7,562 bases of DNA from Bacillota bacterium (GCA_012512605.1 JAAZDX010000248.1:1-7562), one strand, 5' to 3'. Positions 1 through 6,420 are shown, numbered from the stretch's first letter. Notes: generated from the letters alone by a model not told the origin. Numbers and translations are program-made.

Positions 1-365
1 CCCTCGAACGGGTGCTACTGGATGGCCAGCCAGGTACGGTTTATAACATTGGGGCCCGGTGTGAACGGACCAACCTGGAGGTGGTACGGACCATCCTGGA
101 ACTGCTCGGGAAACCGGAGCTCTTGATCCGCTTTGTCGCCGACCGGCCGGGGCATGACCGCCGCTATGGGGTGGCGGTTGGTAAGATCCGGAGGGCGCTG
201 GGGTGGGAAGCCCAGATTGATTTTAAAGGAGGACTGGCGCAAACCGTCAATTGGTATCTTAAACAGCAAGCATGGTGGAAAGCAATCCTTTCCGGCGAGT
301 ACAGGGATTATTACCAGCGTAATTATGGTTTTCGCCTGGAAAATAAGGAGCACAAGGACCGGTAG
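1..365 (+). CDS. rfbB: dTDP-glucose 4,6-dehydratase, C-terminal part (5' end outside window)
   Basis: Short-chain dehydrogenase/reductase-family enzyme that converts dTDP-glucose to dTDP-4-keto-6-deoxyglucose in cytoplasmic dTDP-rhamnose and surface-polysaccharide synthesis. Only about 120 C-terminal codons are present; the first complete codon begins at base 3. The frame is open to the window edge, so the GTG at base 12 is an internal valine rather than a start. Seen in sequence: the RfbB C-terminal substrate-binding pattern, in order YNIG, ERTNLEVV, DRPGHDRRY, a KIRRALGW block, then TVNWYL and a WW pair near the end. The N-terminal NAD-binding Rossmann domain and the catalytic YxxxK lie upstream and cannot be checked. 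It ends at a TAG that sits inside a terminator hairpin, so it is probably the last gene of its operon. A related nucleotide-sugar epimerase/dehydratase is possible, but the DRPGHDRRY block favours RfbB. Confidence 0.9.
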   Translation, partial: LERVLLDGQPGTVYNIGARCERTNLEVVRTILELLGKPELLIRFVADRPGHDRRYGVAVGKIRRALGWEAQIDFKGGLAQTVNWYLKQQAWWKAILSGEYRDYYQRNYGFRLENKEHKDR

Positions 366-381
366 CGCACCGGTCTTTTTT
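357..381 (+). terminator. Rho-independent terminator after rfbB
   Basis: Perfect 7-bp stem (GACCGGT 357-363 with ACCGGTC 369-375), 5-nt loop and a run of six T (376-381). The first T of the rfbB stop codon TAG (363-365) is the last base of the left arm, so the terminator begins inside the gene. It insulates rfbB from the sporulation unit downstream. Confidence 0.9.
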
Positions 382-425
382 ATGGCTGAAATTACCTATA
401 TTTTCAAAGAAACGCGGGGGACGAA

Positions 426-454
426 GTATATCCGCCAAAAATAATGGCAATAAT
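426..454 (+). promoter_or_regulatory. Putative sigma-F/sigma-G-type promoter of sigG-spoIIR
   Basis: GTATA (426-430) matches the -35 element of forespore sigma factors. It is followed after 15 nt by GGCAATAAT (446-454), which fits the sigma-F -10 pattern GGnRAnAnT. The -10 is about 40 nt before the chosen sigG ATG and about 65 nt after the rfbB terminator. Known from B. subtilis: sigG is transcribed by sigma-F and later by sigma-G itself, and the two factors have overlapping promoter preferences. The assignment here rests only on sequence match and position. Confidence 0.6.
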
Positions 455-482
455 CCTAGTAAGGAACGGCCAAAAGCCAGGG

Positions 483-488
483 GGAGGG
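483..488 (+). promoter_or_regulatory. Ribosome binding site that sets the sigG start
   Basis: GGAGGG lies 6 nt before ATG 495. An upstream in-frame ATG at 444 has no comparable site and falls beside the -10 element of the putative promoter, so 495 is the better start. Confidence 0.8.
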
Positions 489-494
489 AAGCAG

Positions 495-1289
495 ATGATC
501 CCAAACAAAGTTGAGATTTGTGGGGTGAACACTTCGAAACTTCCGGTTTTGACCAACACGAAAATGCGGGAGCTGTTGGGCAAGATCAAGACCGGCGAGC
601 GACAGGCCCGCGAGGAGATGATCCAGGGCAACCTCCGCCTGGTGCTTAGTGTGATCCAACGGTTTAATAACCGGGGTGAGAATGTGGACGATCTTTTCCA
701 AGTCGGTTGTATCGGTTTGATGAAGGCAATTGATAATTTCGATCTATCACAAAATGTTAAGTTTTCCACTTACGCGGTTCCGATGATCATCGGCGAGATC
801 CGCCGGTATTTACGGGATAATAATCCGATCCGCGTCAGCCGTTCGTTGCGGGATATTGCCTACAAAGCGCTGCAGGTGCGGGATGCCTTGACCAGTAAAA
901 ACGGGCAAGAGCCAACGATTGCTGAGATTGCGGCGGTGTTGAACATTGACCGGGAAGAGATCGTTTTTGCGCTCGATGCGATCCAGGAGCCGATCTCTTT
1001 GTTCGAACCCATCTACCATGACGGGGGTGACCCCATCTTTGTGATGGACCAGATCAGTGATGACAAGGACTTAGACAACCAGTGGCTGGAAGGGATCTCG
1101 ATCCGCGAAGCGATGTCCCGCTTAAACGACCGGGAAAAGGAGATCCTGAAGATGCGTTTCTTTGATGGACGGACCCAGATGGAGGTGGCTGAGGAGATTG
1201 GGATCTCGCAGGCGCAGGTTTCACGGTTGGAGAAAACGGCCTTAAAAAACATCCGGCGCTACATCGGCGAGGAACGGGCAAAGGAGTGA
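495..1289 (+). CDS. sigG: RNA polymerase sporulation sigma factor SigG (sigma-G)
   Basis: Late forespore-specific sigma factor that directs core RNA polymerase to genes for spore resistance and germination. From ATG 495 it encodes 264 aa, close to the roughly 260 aa of B. subtilis SigG, and it begins with the same hallmark: NKVEICGV followed by TSKLPVL. Region 2 spans about residues 40-110, with RLVLSVIQRFNNRGE, DDLFQVGCIGLMK and KFSTYAVPMIIGEIRRYLRD. Region 3 follows (RVSRSLRDIAYKALQVR and the SLFEPIY stretch). Region 4 is at the C-terminus (LNDREKEIL, QMEVAEEIGISQAQVSRLEK). The first 17 codons of the longer frame from 444 are excluded on RBS and promoter grounds. One oddity is Q44 in the MIQGNLRL stretch, where B. 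subtilis SigG has Asn45, a residue reported to be needed for binding the anti-sigma factor Gin/CsfB. No spoIIGA-sigE lies upstream, unlike in Bacillus. spoIIR follows after 4 nt. Confidence 0.97.
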   Translation: MIPNKVEICGVNTSKLPVLTNTKMRELLGKIKTGERQAREEMIQGNLRLVLSVIQRFNNRGENVDDLFQVGCIGLMKAIDNFDLSQNVKFSTYAVPMIIGEIRRYLRDNNPIRVSRSLRDIAYKALQVRDALTSKNGQEPTIAEIAAVLNIDREEIVFALDAIQEPISLFEPIYHDGGDPIFVMDQISDDKDLDNQWLEGISIREAMSRLNDREKEILKMRFFDGRTQMEVAEEIGISQAQVSRLEKTALKNIRRYIGEERAKE

Positions 1290-1293
1290 AAAG

Positions 1294-1932
1294 ATGAAGG
1301 CACGAATCATAACCGTCTTTATGCTCTGTTTAATCGGTGGTGTTCTTTTAACCTTAATGGGGAGTCCCCCGTGGACAACGGACGAGGCGCTCGTTGCCTT
1401 CAGCGCCGATAATCTCATCCGCCTTCACGTTCTGGCCAATAGTGACGGGCCGGCGGACCAAGGGGTTAAACTGTTGGTTCGGGACCGGATCTTGCAGGAA
1501 ACAGCGGCGCTTTTGGCGGCCGCGGAGGACCAGACAACAGCCTTGGCCATCCTGCAAAAAAACCAAGAAGCACTGGTGAAAGCGGCCGAAGACGAACTGG
1601 CTAGACATGGTTTTTCTTACTCGGCGACGGTTAGTCTGGGCGAATATGGGTTTCCCGCCCGTCAGTATGAGTTTGGGGTGTTACCGTCGGGAAAATACCA
1701 AGCCCTTCGGGTGGTTTTAGGGGAGGGGCAGGGCCGAAACTGGTGGTGTGTGCTTTTTCCGCCCGTTTGCCATATGGTGATGGCGGAGAAGAAGCCCGCC
1801 TCCGAACAGGAAACGATTCGCCTCCGCTGGAAGGCTCTGGAGGACCTCCAGGCCAATAAAGATGAATTAATGAAGAAAGCATGGGCGGAATGGGCCAAAT
1901 GGTTACACCTGGCCACGGTTGCCATTCAATAA
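1294..1932 (+). CDS. spoIIR: Stage II sporulation protein R (SpoIIR)
   Basis: Forespore-made signalling protein exported toward the intermembrane space, where it activates the protease SpoIIGA to cleave pro-sigma-E in the mother cell. The product is 212 aa. It has a short basic N-terminus and a hydrophobic signal/membrane segment at about residues 5-23. The family hallmark IRLHVLANSD is at 42-51, followed by a DQGVKLLVRD stretch. A central FPARQYEFG...LPSGKYQALRVVLGEG block follows, then NWWCVLFPPVC at 149-159, including the paired conserved cysteines. The RBS AAGGAG (1281-1286) lies within the last codons of sigG and the genes are 4 nt apart, so the two are probably co-transcribed and translationally coupled. 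Expression under the same forespore promoter is inferred. The gene ends at TAA inside a terminator hairpin. Confidence 0.96.
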   Translation: MKARIITVFMLCLIGGVLLTLMGSPPWTTDEALVAFSADNLIRLHVLANSDGPADQGVKLLVRDRILQETAALLAAAEDQTTALAILQKNQEALVKAAEDELARHGFSYSATVSLGEYGFPARQYEFGVLPSGKYQALRVVLGEGQGRNWWCVLFPPVCHMVMAEKKPASEQETIRLRWKALEDLQANKDELMKKAWAEWAKWLHLATVAIQ

Positions 1933-1954
1933 GGGGGGAGCACCCCCTTTTTTT
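1931..1954 (+). terminator. Rho-independent terminator after spoIIR
   Basis: AAGGGGG (1931-1937) pairs with CCCCCTT (1943-1949) across a 5-nt loop, and the T-run extends from 1948 to 1954. The left arm starts in the spoIIR TAA codon, as in the terminator after rfbB. This separates sporulation transcription from the two-component operon downstream. Confidence 0.88.
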
Positions 1955-1990
1955 ATCGCCAAAGGCCAGGTGGTCTTGGGGCAATAAAGG

Positions 1991-2017
1991 TTGACAGTAA
2001 AAGTTAGGTGTTATAAA
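1991..2017 (+). promoter_or_regulatory. Putative vegetative (sigma-A) promoter of the phoP-like operon
   Basis: TTGACA (1991-1996) is a perfect -35 hexamer. TATAAA (2012-2017) is a 5/6 -10 match after 15 nt; TAAACT (2014-2019) gives 17 nt spacing but only 4/6 matches. The site lies between the spoIIR terminator and the regulator start, with an AT-rich leader of about 40 nt. I looked for Pho-box-like direct repeats in this interval and found no regular set. Confidence 0.55.
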
Positions 2018-2058
2018 CTGAACTTAGTATATTTTTTATTAGAGCGGAGGGAAGCGGT

Positions 2059-2763
2059 ATGTCAAAGGAACGTGTTCTGATCATTGAAGATGAACCGAAT
2101 ATTATTGAATTAGTCGCTTATAATCTCGAAAAAGAAGGTTGGCTGGTTTCGAAGGCACAGACTGGGGAAGAGGGTTGGGAAAAGATCCAAGCCGAGCATC
2201 CCGATATTATTCTGCTTGATCTGATGTTGCCGGGGATTGACGGGATGGAGATCTGTCGTCGGACCCGTCAGAATAAATTGACCCGCGATATTCCGATCAT
2301 CATCTTAACCGCAAAAGCGGAGGAAGCCGACCGGGTTTTAGGGTTAGAGTCGGGGGCGGATGATTACGTCACCAAGCCTTTCTCTCCGCGGGAGTTGATC
2401 GCACGGATTCGGGCGGTCTTGCGGCGGGCCGACAAGAGCTTCTCCGAAGTGGAAGAGAAGGAAACGATGGTCTTGGGGCCGATCAAGATGGATCTTCGCC
2501 AGCATAAAGTGTTGGTCCATGAAAAAGAGATCGAACTCACGCCGAAAGAGTTTGATCTGCTCCATTTGTTGATGTCGCATCCTGGACGAGCCTTCTCCCG
2601 TGAATATCTCTTGGAGAACCTTTGGGGTTATGAATTTTTTGGGGACACCAGAACGGTGGATGTGCACGTGCGCCGTCTGCGCCAGAAGATCGAGGATAAT
2701 CCGGCACAACCGTATTGGCTGGAGACGGTCCGCGGTGTTGGCTATCGGATCCGGGAGGAGTAA
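2059..2763 (+). CDS. phoP: OmpR/PhoB-family response regulator (PhoP-like)
   Basis: DNA-binding response regulator of 234 aa, the usual length for the family. The receiver domain (about 4-118) has the acidic pair E10/D11, the phospho-acceptor D54 in LLDLMLPG, T84 in ILTAK and K106 in TKPF. The C-terminal winged-helix domain (about 135-233) has the signature ELTPKEFDLL, a recognition-helix region with TRTVDVHVRRLRQKI, and ends in VRGVGYRI. RBS GGAGGG (2046-2051) is 7 nt before the ATG. Its stop is followed 2 nt later by a PAS-containing histidine kinase, so the two form a cognate pair. PhoP/PhoB is the best guess from overall similarity and kinase architecture. No pst or phoU gene is in view, so a WalR- or ResD-type role cannot be excluded. 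Confidence 0.85.
   Translation: MSKERVLIIEDEPNIIELVAYNLEKEGWLVSKAQTGEEGWEKIQAEHPDIILLDLMLPGIDGMEICRRTRQNKLTRDIPIIILTAKAEEADRVLGLESGADDYVTKPFSPRELIARIRAVLRRADKSFSEVEEKETMVLGPIKMDLRQHKVLVHEKEIELTPKEFDLLHLLMSHPGRAFSREYLLENLWGYEFFGDTRTVDVHVRRLRQKIEDNPAQPYWLETVRGVGYRIREE
2754..2758 (+). promoter_or_regulatory. Ribosome binding site that sets the kinase start
   Basis: GGAGG inside the last codons of the response regulator, 7 nt before ATG 2766. The longer in-frame reading from 2715 would overlap the regulator by 49 bases without such a site, so the ATG is preferred. Confidence 0.8.
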
Positions 2764-2765
2764 GC

Positions 2766-4094
2766 ATGCGCCGCTTACGCCTCCAGTTTACTATAAGTAT
2801 AATTCTGTTATTCTTACCCGCTTTAATGGTCCTGATGGGCTTTGACCGACCCGGTGTTTCGACTCTCGCCTTGTTGTGGCTGGCGATCGGCGGAACCTGG
2901 CTAGTCCGTTCCTATTTGAATCCGATGGAAAAATTATGGAAGACCATGCGGGCCTTGGATCCGGAGATCCAGTTCGTGACCTACCAGAAGTTCCTTAAGA
3001 AAACCTACCGCCACCTGAATGAGCAGGAACAGCGGATCGCTCGGGAGAAACAGGGGCGGGAAGAGATGGAGTCCCTCCTCTTCAGTATGGTGGAAGGGGT
3101 GGTGGCCACCGACTCCAGCGGCCGGATCTCTTTCTTGAATCCGGCGGCCGAACAGATCTTTCAGATCGAACACGGTTCGGCTTTGGGTAAATACCCGCGG
3201 GAAGTCTGGCGTGAATTTGAACTGGTGGAAATGTTCCACCAGGTTTTTGTTACTGGGCAACCGCAGAGCCGTGAGTTTCAGATGGATACGCCCCAGAAAG
3301 CCTATTTGAAAGTGGAGATCATCCCGATCCGTTGGGGCGAGGAAGAGGAAGGCCAGGGTGTTCTCGCGATCGTTCGCGACTTTACACGGATGCGCCGCCT
3401 AGAGACGATGCGGACGGATTTTGTGGCCAACGTCTCCCATGAGCTGCGGACGCCCTTGACGTCGATTAAAGGTTTTATCGAAACCCTGCTCGATGGGGGC
3501 TTGGAGAGTAAAGAAACAACGAAGCGGTTCTTGACCATCATGTACCAGGAGACGGACCGCTTTAGCCGTTTAATCTCCGACTTGTTGGATCTTTCCCGGA
3601 TTGAATCGGGCCAGACGGAACTCAACCGGAATAAGCTGTACCTCGCCCCAATGGTGGAAGAGGTCCGGCTGACGCTCCAGGACCGCTTGGCGGAGAAGAA
3701 TATCACTTTATCGGTGGAACTGGGACCGACGGCGGTCTGGGCCGACGAGGACCAGATCCGGGAAGTACTGGTCAATCTGATCGACAATGCGATCAAGTAT
3801 TCGCCGTCGGGTGGGCATATTAAGGTTCAGGAGCACAACCGCGGCGATGAACAGGAGTTCATCGTCTGTGACACCGGTATTGGGATTCCAAAGGATAGCA
3901 TACCCCGGATCTTTGAGCGTTTTTACCGGGTGGACAAGGCCCGTTCCCGCGAAATGGGCGGAACCGGACTGGGCTTGTCCATTGTCAAGCATATCATCGA
4001 GCGGCATGACGGTAAGGTCTGGGTCGAAAGTGAACTGGGCAAGGGCAGTTGTTTTCATTTTACGCTCACCAAGTACCAGGAAGGTAAGGAATAA
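2766..4094 (+). CDS. phoR: PhoR-like sensor histidine kinase with PAS domain
   Basis: Membrane sensor kinase, 442 aa from ATG 2766, predicted to phosphorylate the adjacent regulator. Two hydrophobic segments (about 7-25 and 31-47) are separated by only about five residues, so it has essentially no extracytoplasmic domain. A short linker and coiled coil (about 70-105) lead to a PAS domain (about 101-215; GVVATDSSGRISFLNPAAE). The HisKA domain has the phospho-accepting H225 in VSHELRTPLTS. The ATPase domain has the N box with N341 (NLIDNAIKYSP), the G1 box DTGIGIP starting at D369, the F box IFERFYRVD and the G2 box GGTGLGLSIVK. All catalytic motifs are intact. The minimal loop resembles the PhoR type that responds through cytoplasmic or membrane partners rather than an external ligand; that is inference. 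It is co-transcribed with the regulator, and the RluB-like gene starts 11 nt after its stop. Confidence 0.87.
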   Translation: MRRLRLQFTISIILLFLPALMVLMGFDRPGVSTLALLWLAIGGTWLVRSYLNPMEKLWKTMRALDPEIQFVTYQKFLKKTYRHLNEQEQRIAREKQGREEMESLLFSMVEGVVATDSSGRISFLNPAAEQIFQIEHGSALGKYPREVWREFELVEMFHQVFVTGQPQSREFQMDTPQKAYLKVEIIPIRWGEEEEGQGVLAIVRDFTRMRRLETMRTDFVANVSHELRTPLTSIKGFIETLLDGGLESKETTKRFLTIMYQETDRFSRLISDLLDLSRIESGQTELNRNKLYLAPMVEEVRLTLQDRLAEKNITLSVELGPTAVWADEDQIREVLVNLIDNAIKYSPSGGHIKVQEHNRGDEQEFIVCDTGIGIPKDSIPRIFERFYRVDKARSREMGGTGLGLSIVKHIIERHDGKVWVESELGKGSCFHFTLTKYQEGKE

Positions 4095-4228
4095 GGGGTG
4101 AACCGATGGAACGACTCCAAAAGTATTTGGCCCGTTGCGGCGTGGCTTCCCGCCGGAAAGCCGAAGAAATGATCGTCGGTGGCCTGGTGGCGGTCAACGG
4201 TGTGGTGGTCCGGGAATGAGGGGTCAAG

Positions 4229-4254
4229 GTCGATCCGGGACGGGACCGGGTGAC
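4229..4254 (+). other. GC-rich hairpin just downstream of the rluB in-frame TGA
   Basis: The left arm 4229-4238 pairs with the right arm 4246-4254: three pairs (GTC/GAC), a bulged G at 4232, an A-T and a T-G pair, then CCGG/CCGG. The apical loop is 7 nt (4239-4245) and begins with G. The stem starts 10 nt after the in-frame TGA and includes the alternative start GTG 4250. It is coding sequence and may be fortuitous in such GC-rich DNA; a role in readthrough or restart is speculation. Confidence 0.35.
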
Positions 4255-4846
4255 GGTGGCCGGGCGGCCGGTCCGTCCGGCTGCGGAACGGATTTATCTA
4301 ATGTTGAATAAACCAGCGGGGTATATCACCGGCAACCGGGATCCGCGGGGCCGGAAGACGGTCCTCACGCTTTTGCCGGAGGGGTTTCCCCGGGTGTTTC
4401 CAGTTGGCCGGTTGGATTACAATACCACCGGCCTTTTACTTTTGACCAATGATGGTGCGCTGGCTTACGCCCTAACCCACCCGAAATATCAGATTGAAAA
4501 GGTTTACCGGGCTTTGGTCCAGGGTGTGCCCGATGGCCATGCCCTAAACCGGCTCCGCCGCGGGGTGGTCCTGGAAGATGGACCGACGCTCCCGGCCACC
4601 GTGGATATAATCAAGGTCAAAGCGGGGAATGCTATCCTTAAACTCGGTTTGAGAGAAGGACGGAACCGGCAAGTCCGCCGTATGTGCGCGGCCGTGGGCT
4701 ACCCCGTTTTAGAGCTGGAACGGATTGCTATTGGCCCTTTGCAGCTGGGTGCGCTAGCCTTAGGCCAGTACCGGCGGTTAACGGGAGCGGAGTTAAGCGC
4801 GGTGCAAAAGCTGATTGACCAAGCCCGCCAGGCGGCGGAAGGGGAG

Positions 4847-4853
4847 AAAGGGG
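4847..4853 (+). promoter_or_regulatory. Ribosome binding site for the 151-aa gene
   Basis: AAAGGGG inside the end of rluB, 6 nt before ATG 4860. It favours the ATG over the upstream in-frame TTG at 4815. Confidence 0.65.
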
Positions 4854-4859
4854 AAGAGC

Positions 4860-5315
4860 ATGCTCCGGATCAAAAAAGGTGATGGTTGGGAACTGGTACC
4901 GATTAAAGCCCGGATTCGGCTGGATTTTCGGGGTGAAGCCTCTCGACGCCCGTTGTTTTTTGGGAAAGTCCCGCCGGAAGCGGCGGCACAGGAACGGCGT
5001 GAGCGACAGCTGGCTACCTTGAAAAACCTCCCCTGGCAGGGGGTGACCCTGGAAGACCTCAACGCCGACTATGAGGTCTATACCGTGAACCAGCCGGAAC
5101 AAGGGGAAAAGGTGGCTTATGCGCCGGTGGAATTAACCGTGACCGCCGATTCCTTGGAGGATCTCATGGCCTTTGTCCTGCGGGATGAGTTCCGAAAGAT
5201 TAAGATCCTGGAGCCGGCGGAATTAAACCTGGCCGCGACGGATGTGGAAAAGACCATCTTCAAAATGGGGCAGGAGTATAGAAGCGGCTTAAACCAGGAA
5301 GGATATTTACATTGA
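4860..5315 (+). CDS. Uncharacterised 151-aa protein between rluB and mreB
   Basis: I do not recognise this protein. From ATG 4860 it is 151 aa, soluble in appearance, with no cysteine, signal peptide or membrane segment. The first 30 residues are basic and rich in alternating hydrophobics (IKARIRLDF). Residues 34-57 look like a charged helix (PPEAAAQERRERQ). Residues 88-145 look like a compact alpha/beta domain: a strand VELTVTA, a helix DSLEDLMAFVLRDEF, a strand KIKILEP, then a helix beginning ATDVEKTIFK. The reading frame is convincing: it has a good RBS, normal codon use for the window, and a start that overlaps rluB by 23 nt, which implies translational coupling. mreB begins 28 nt after its stop. 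Position alone suggests a link to the ribosome-modification or cell-shape neighbours; I assign no function. The TTG at 4815 would add 15 mostly basic residues and lacks a good RBS. Confidence 0.75.
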   Translation: MLRIKKGDGWELVPIKARIRLDFRGEASRRPLFFGKVPPEAAAQERRERQLATLKNLPWQGVTLEDLNADYEVYTVNQPEQGEKVAYAPVELTVTADSLEDLMAFVLRDEFRKIKILEPAELNLAATDVEKTIFKMGQEYRSGLNQEGYLH

Positions 5316-5343
5316 TACTGTATCGGTAAAAGGATGTGGCCCG

Positions 5344-6393
5344 ATGAGCCCAATGCTCAGTCGATTTTTCACCAAAGAGCTTGGCCTGGATCTGGGGACG
5401 GCCAACAGTTTGGTTTACGAAAAGGAGAAAGGGATTATTTTCCGGGAACCTTCGGTGGTGGCGATCAAGAAAGACCACAGTAATGAGGTCCTGGCCTTTG
5501 GTCAAGAAGCGGAACAGATGATCGGGCGCACCCCCGGGCATCTGGTTGCCATCCGGCCGTTACGGGAAGGGGTGATCGCCAATTACGAGTTGACGAAGGA
5601 GCTCATCCGCTATCTTCTGCAAAAAGCCGTAAAGCGGCGGTTTGGGCGGAAACCACGGGTGGTCGTTAGTATTCCGACCGGAATTACCAGTGTCGAACGG
5701 CGGGCGGTCCTGGAGGCGACCCTTAGCGCCGGGGCGAAAGAAGCTTATCTCATTGAGGAGCCGGTGGCGGCGGCGATCGGGGCCGGGCTGCCGGTACAGG
5801 ATCCCGTGGGGAATATGGTGATCAACATTGGTGGGGGGACCACCGATGTGGCGGTGATCTCCCTCGGTGGCGTGGTGGCGGGCACCTCGATTCGGGTCGG
5901 TGGCGATGCGATGGATGATGGGATTATCCGCTTCGTGTGGCGGCAGTACCATCTTTCCATCGGTAAACGCAGCGCGGAACAGCTCAAGATTGCGTTGGGT
6001 TCGGCTTTCCCTTTCCCCGACGAGGAAGAGCGGCGCGGGGAGGCCCGGGGCCGGGATCAGGTTACCGGGCTCCCCAAGAATGTGAAGGTGACTGCAGCCG
6101 AGATCCGCGGGGCGCTCAAAGAACCAATTACCATGATCATCAATGCCATCCGGCAGGTGGTGGAGAAGACCCCAGCCGAACTGGTCGCTGACATCATGAA
6201 CCAGGAGATCGTGATGACCGGCGGGGGCGCTTTGCTCGCTGGTTTTGACCGGTTGGTCGCGGAAGAACTGGGGATGAAGGTACGCTTGGCCGATGACCCC
6301 ATGGCCTGTGTAGTGAAGGGGGCCGGAAAAACCCTGGAGCATTTGGATACCTTAAAACGGGTTTTAGTGGGACGCAGGAAAGCCACCCGTTAG
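5344..6393 (+). CDS. mreB: Rod-shape-determining protein, MreB/Mbl actin family
   Basis: Bacterial actin that polymerises as membrane-associated filaments and guides the elongation machinery for lateral cell-wall synthesis. The product is 349 aa, within the usual size range. The N-terminus SRFFTKELG could serve as a short membrane-binding segment. Nucleotide-binding motifs: phosphate 1 DLGTANS (D16), VSIPTGITSVERRA, the catalytic-region Glu pair EEP (138-140), phosphate 2 GGGTTDVAV (D168), and the adenosine motif MTGGGALLAG. The stretch GGDAMDD...IGKRSAEQLKI...GSA is more MreB-like than Mbl-like (Mbl has AGDKFD), but paralog assignment by eye is uncertain. The start at 5344 is supported by AAGGAT (5330-5335); ATG 5353 would sit too far from it. 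mreC and mreD do not follow, so this may be a stand-alone or additional paralog. It is likely the last gene of the phoP-phoR-rluB unit, with a terminator downstream. Confidence 0.93.
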   Translation: MSPMLSRFFTKELGLDLGTANSLVYEKEKGIIFREPSVVAIKKDHSNEVLAFGQEAEQMIGRTPGHLVAIRPLREGVIANYELTKELIRYLLQKAVKRRFGRKPRVVVSIPTGITSVERRAVLEATLSAGAKEAYLIEEPVAAAIGAGLPVQDPVGNMVINIGGGTTDVAVISLGGVVAGTSIRVGGDAMDDGIIRFVWRQYHLSIGKRSAEQLKIALGSAFPFPDEEERRGEARGRDQVTGLPKNVKVTAAEIRGALKEPITMIINAIRQVVEKTPAELVADIMNQEIVMTGGGALLAGFDRLVAEELGMKVRLADDPMACVVKGAGKTLEHLDTLKRVLVGRRKATR

Positions 6394-6420
6394 CAAAAAA
6401 AGACCTTTACGCTTTGGACG

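Larger units (their letters stand above)
4106..4882 (+). pseudogene. rluB: RluB/RsuA-family rRNA pseudouridine synthase interrupted by an in-frame TGA
   Basis: Enzymes of this family isomerise a specific uridine in rRNA (23S for RluB). From ATG 4106 (GGGGTG RBS at 4095-4100) the frame encodes an S4 RNA-binding domain (ERLQKYLARCGVASRRKAEEMI and VAVNG). It then reaches TGA at codon 38 (4217-4219) and continues in the same frame with GVKVDPGRDRV and the full catalytic domain to TGA 4880-4882, about 258 codons in all, normal for the family. Catalytic motif: GRLDYNTTGLLLLTNDG, with the nucleophilic Asp at codon 104; later GLREGRNRQVRRMC and PVLELERIAIGPL. The catalytic part shows no decay, so either the stop is recent or erroneous, or translation restarts, for example at GTG 4250 (a 210-aa product lacking S4). 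TTA, CGA or TGG could each become TGA by one substitution; family members usually have Leu here, from memory. It sits between phoR and a 151-aa gene that overlaps its 3' end. If the TGA is an error, this is an intact rluB. Confidence 0.8.

Noticed and set aside
444..494. N-terminal extension of SigG from ATG 444
   Set aside because: No ribosome binding site, it overlaps the putative -10 element, and B. subtilis SigG begins at the equivalent of ATG 495.
1991..2035. PhoP-binding direct repeats upstream of the regulator
   Set aside because: Only TTGACA matches well; other TT-starting hexamers are irregularly spaced and do not form a set with about 11-bp period.
2344..2709. Minus-strand frame of 121 aa within the response regulator
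   Set aside because: Shadow of the plus-strand gene, with no independent RBS or family signal.
4217..4219. Reassignment of TGA to a sense codon in this genome
   Set aside because: sigG and the 151-aa gene end in TGA at the expected lengths, and tryptophan is encoded by TGG throughout.
4815..4859. TTG start adding 15 residues to the 151-aa protein
   Set aside because: Rare start codon without a good RBS; ATG 4860 has AAAGGGG at proper spacing.
5560..6342. Long minus-strand open frame of 260 aa opposite mreB
   Set aside because: It is antisense to a well-conserved gene, has no recognisable family features, and is the kind of open frame GC-rich codon use produces on the opposite strand.
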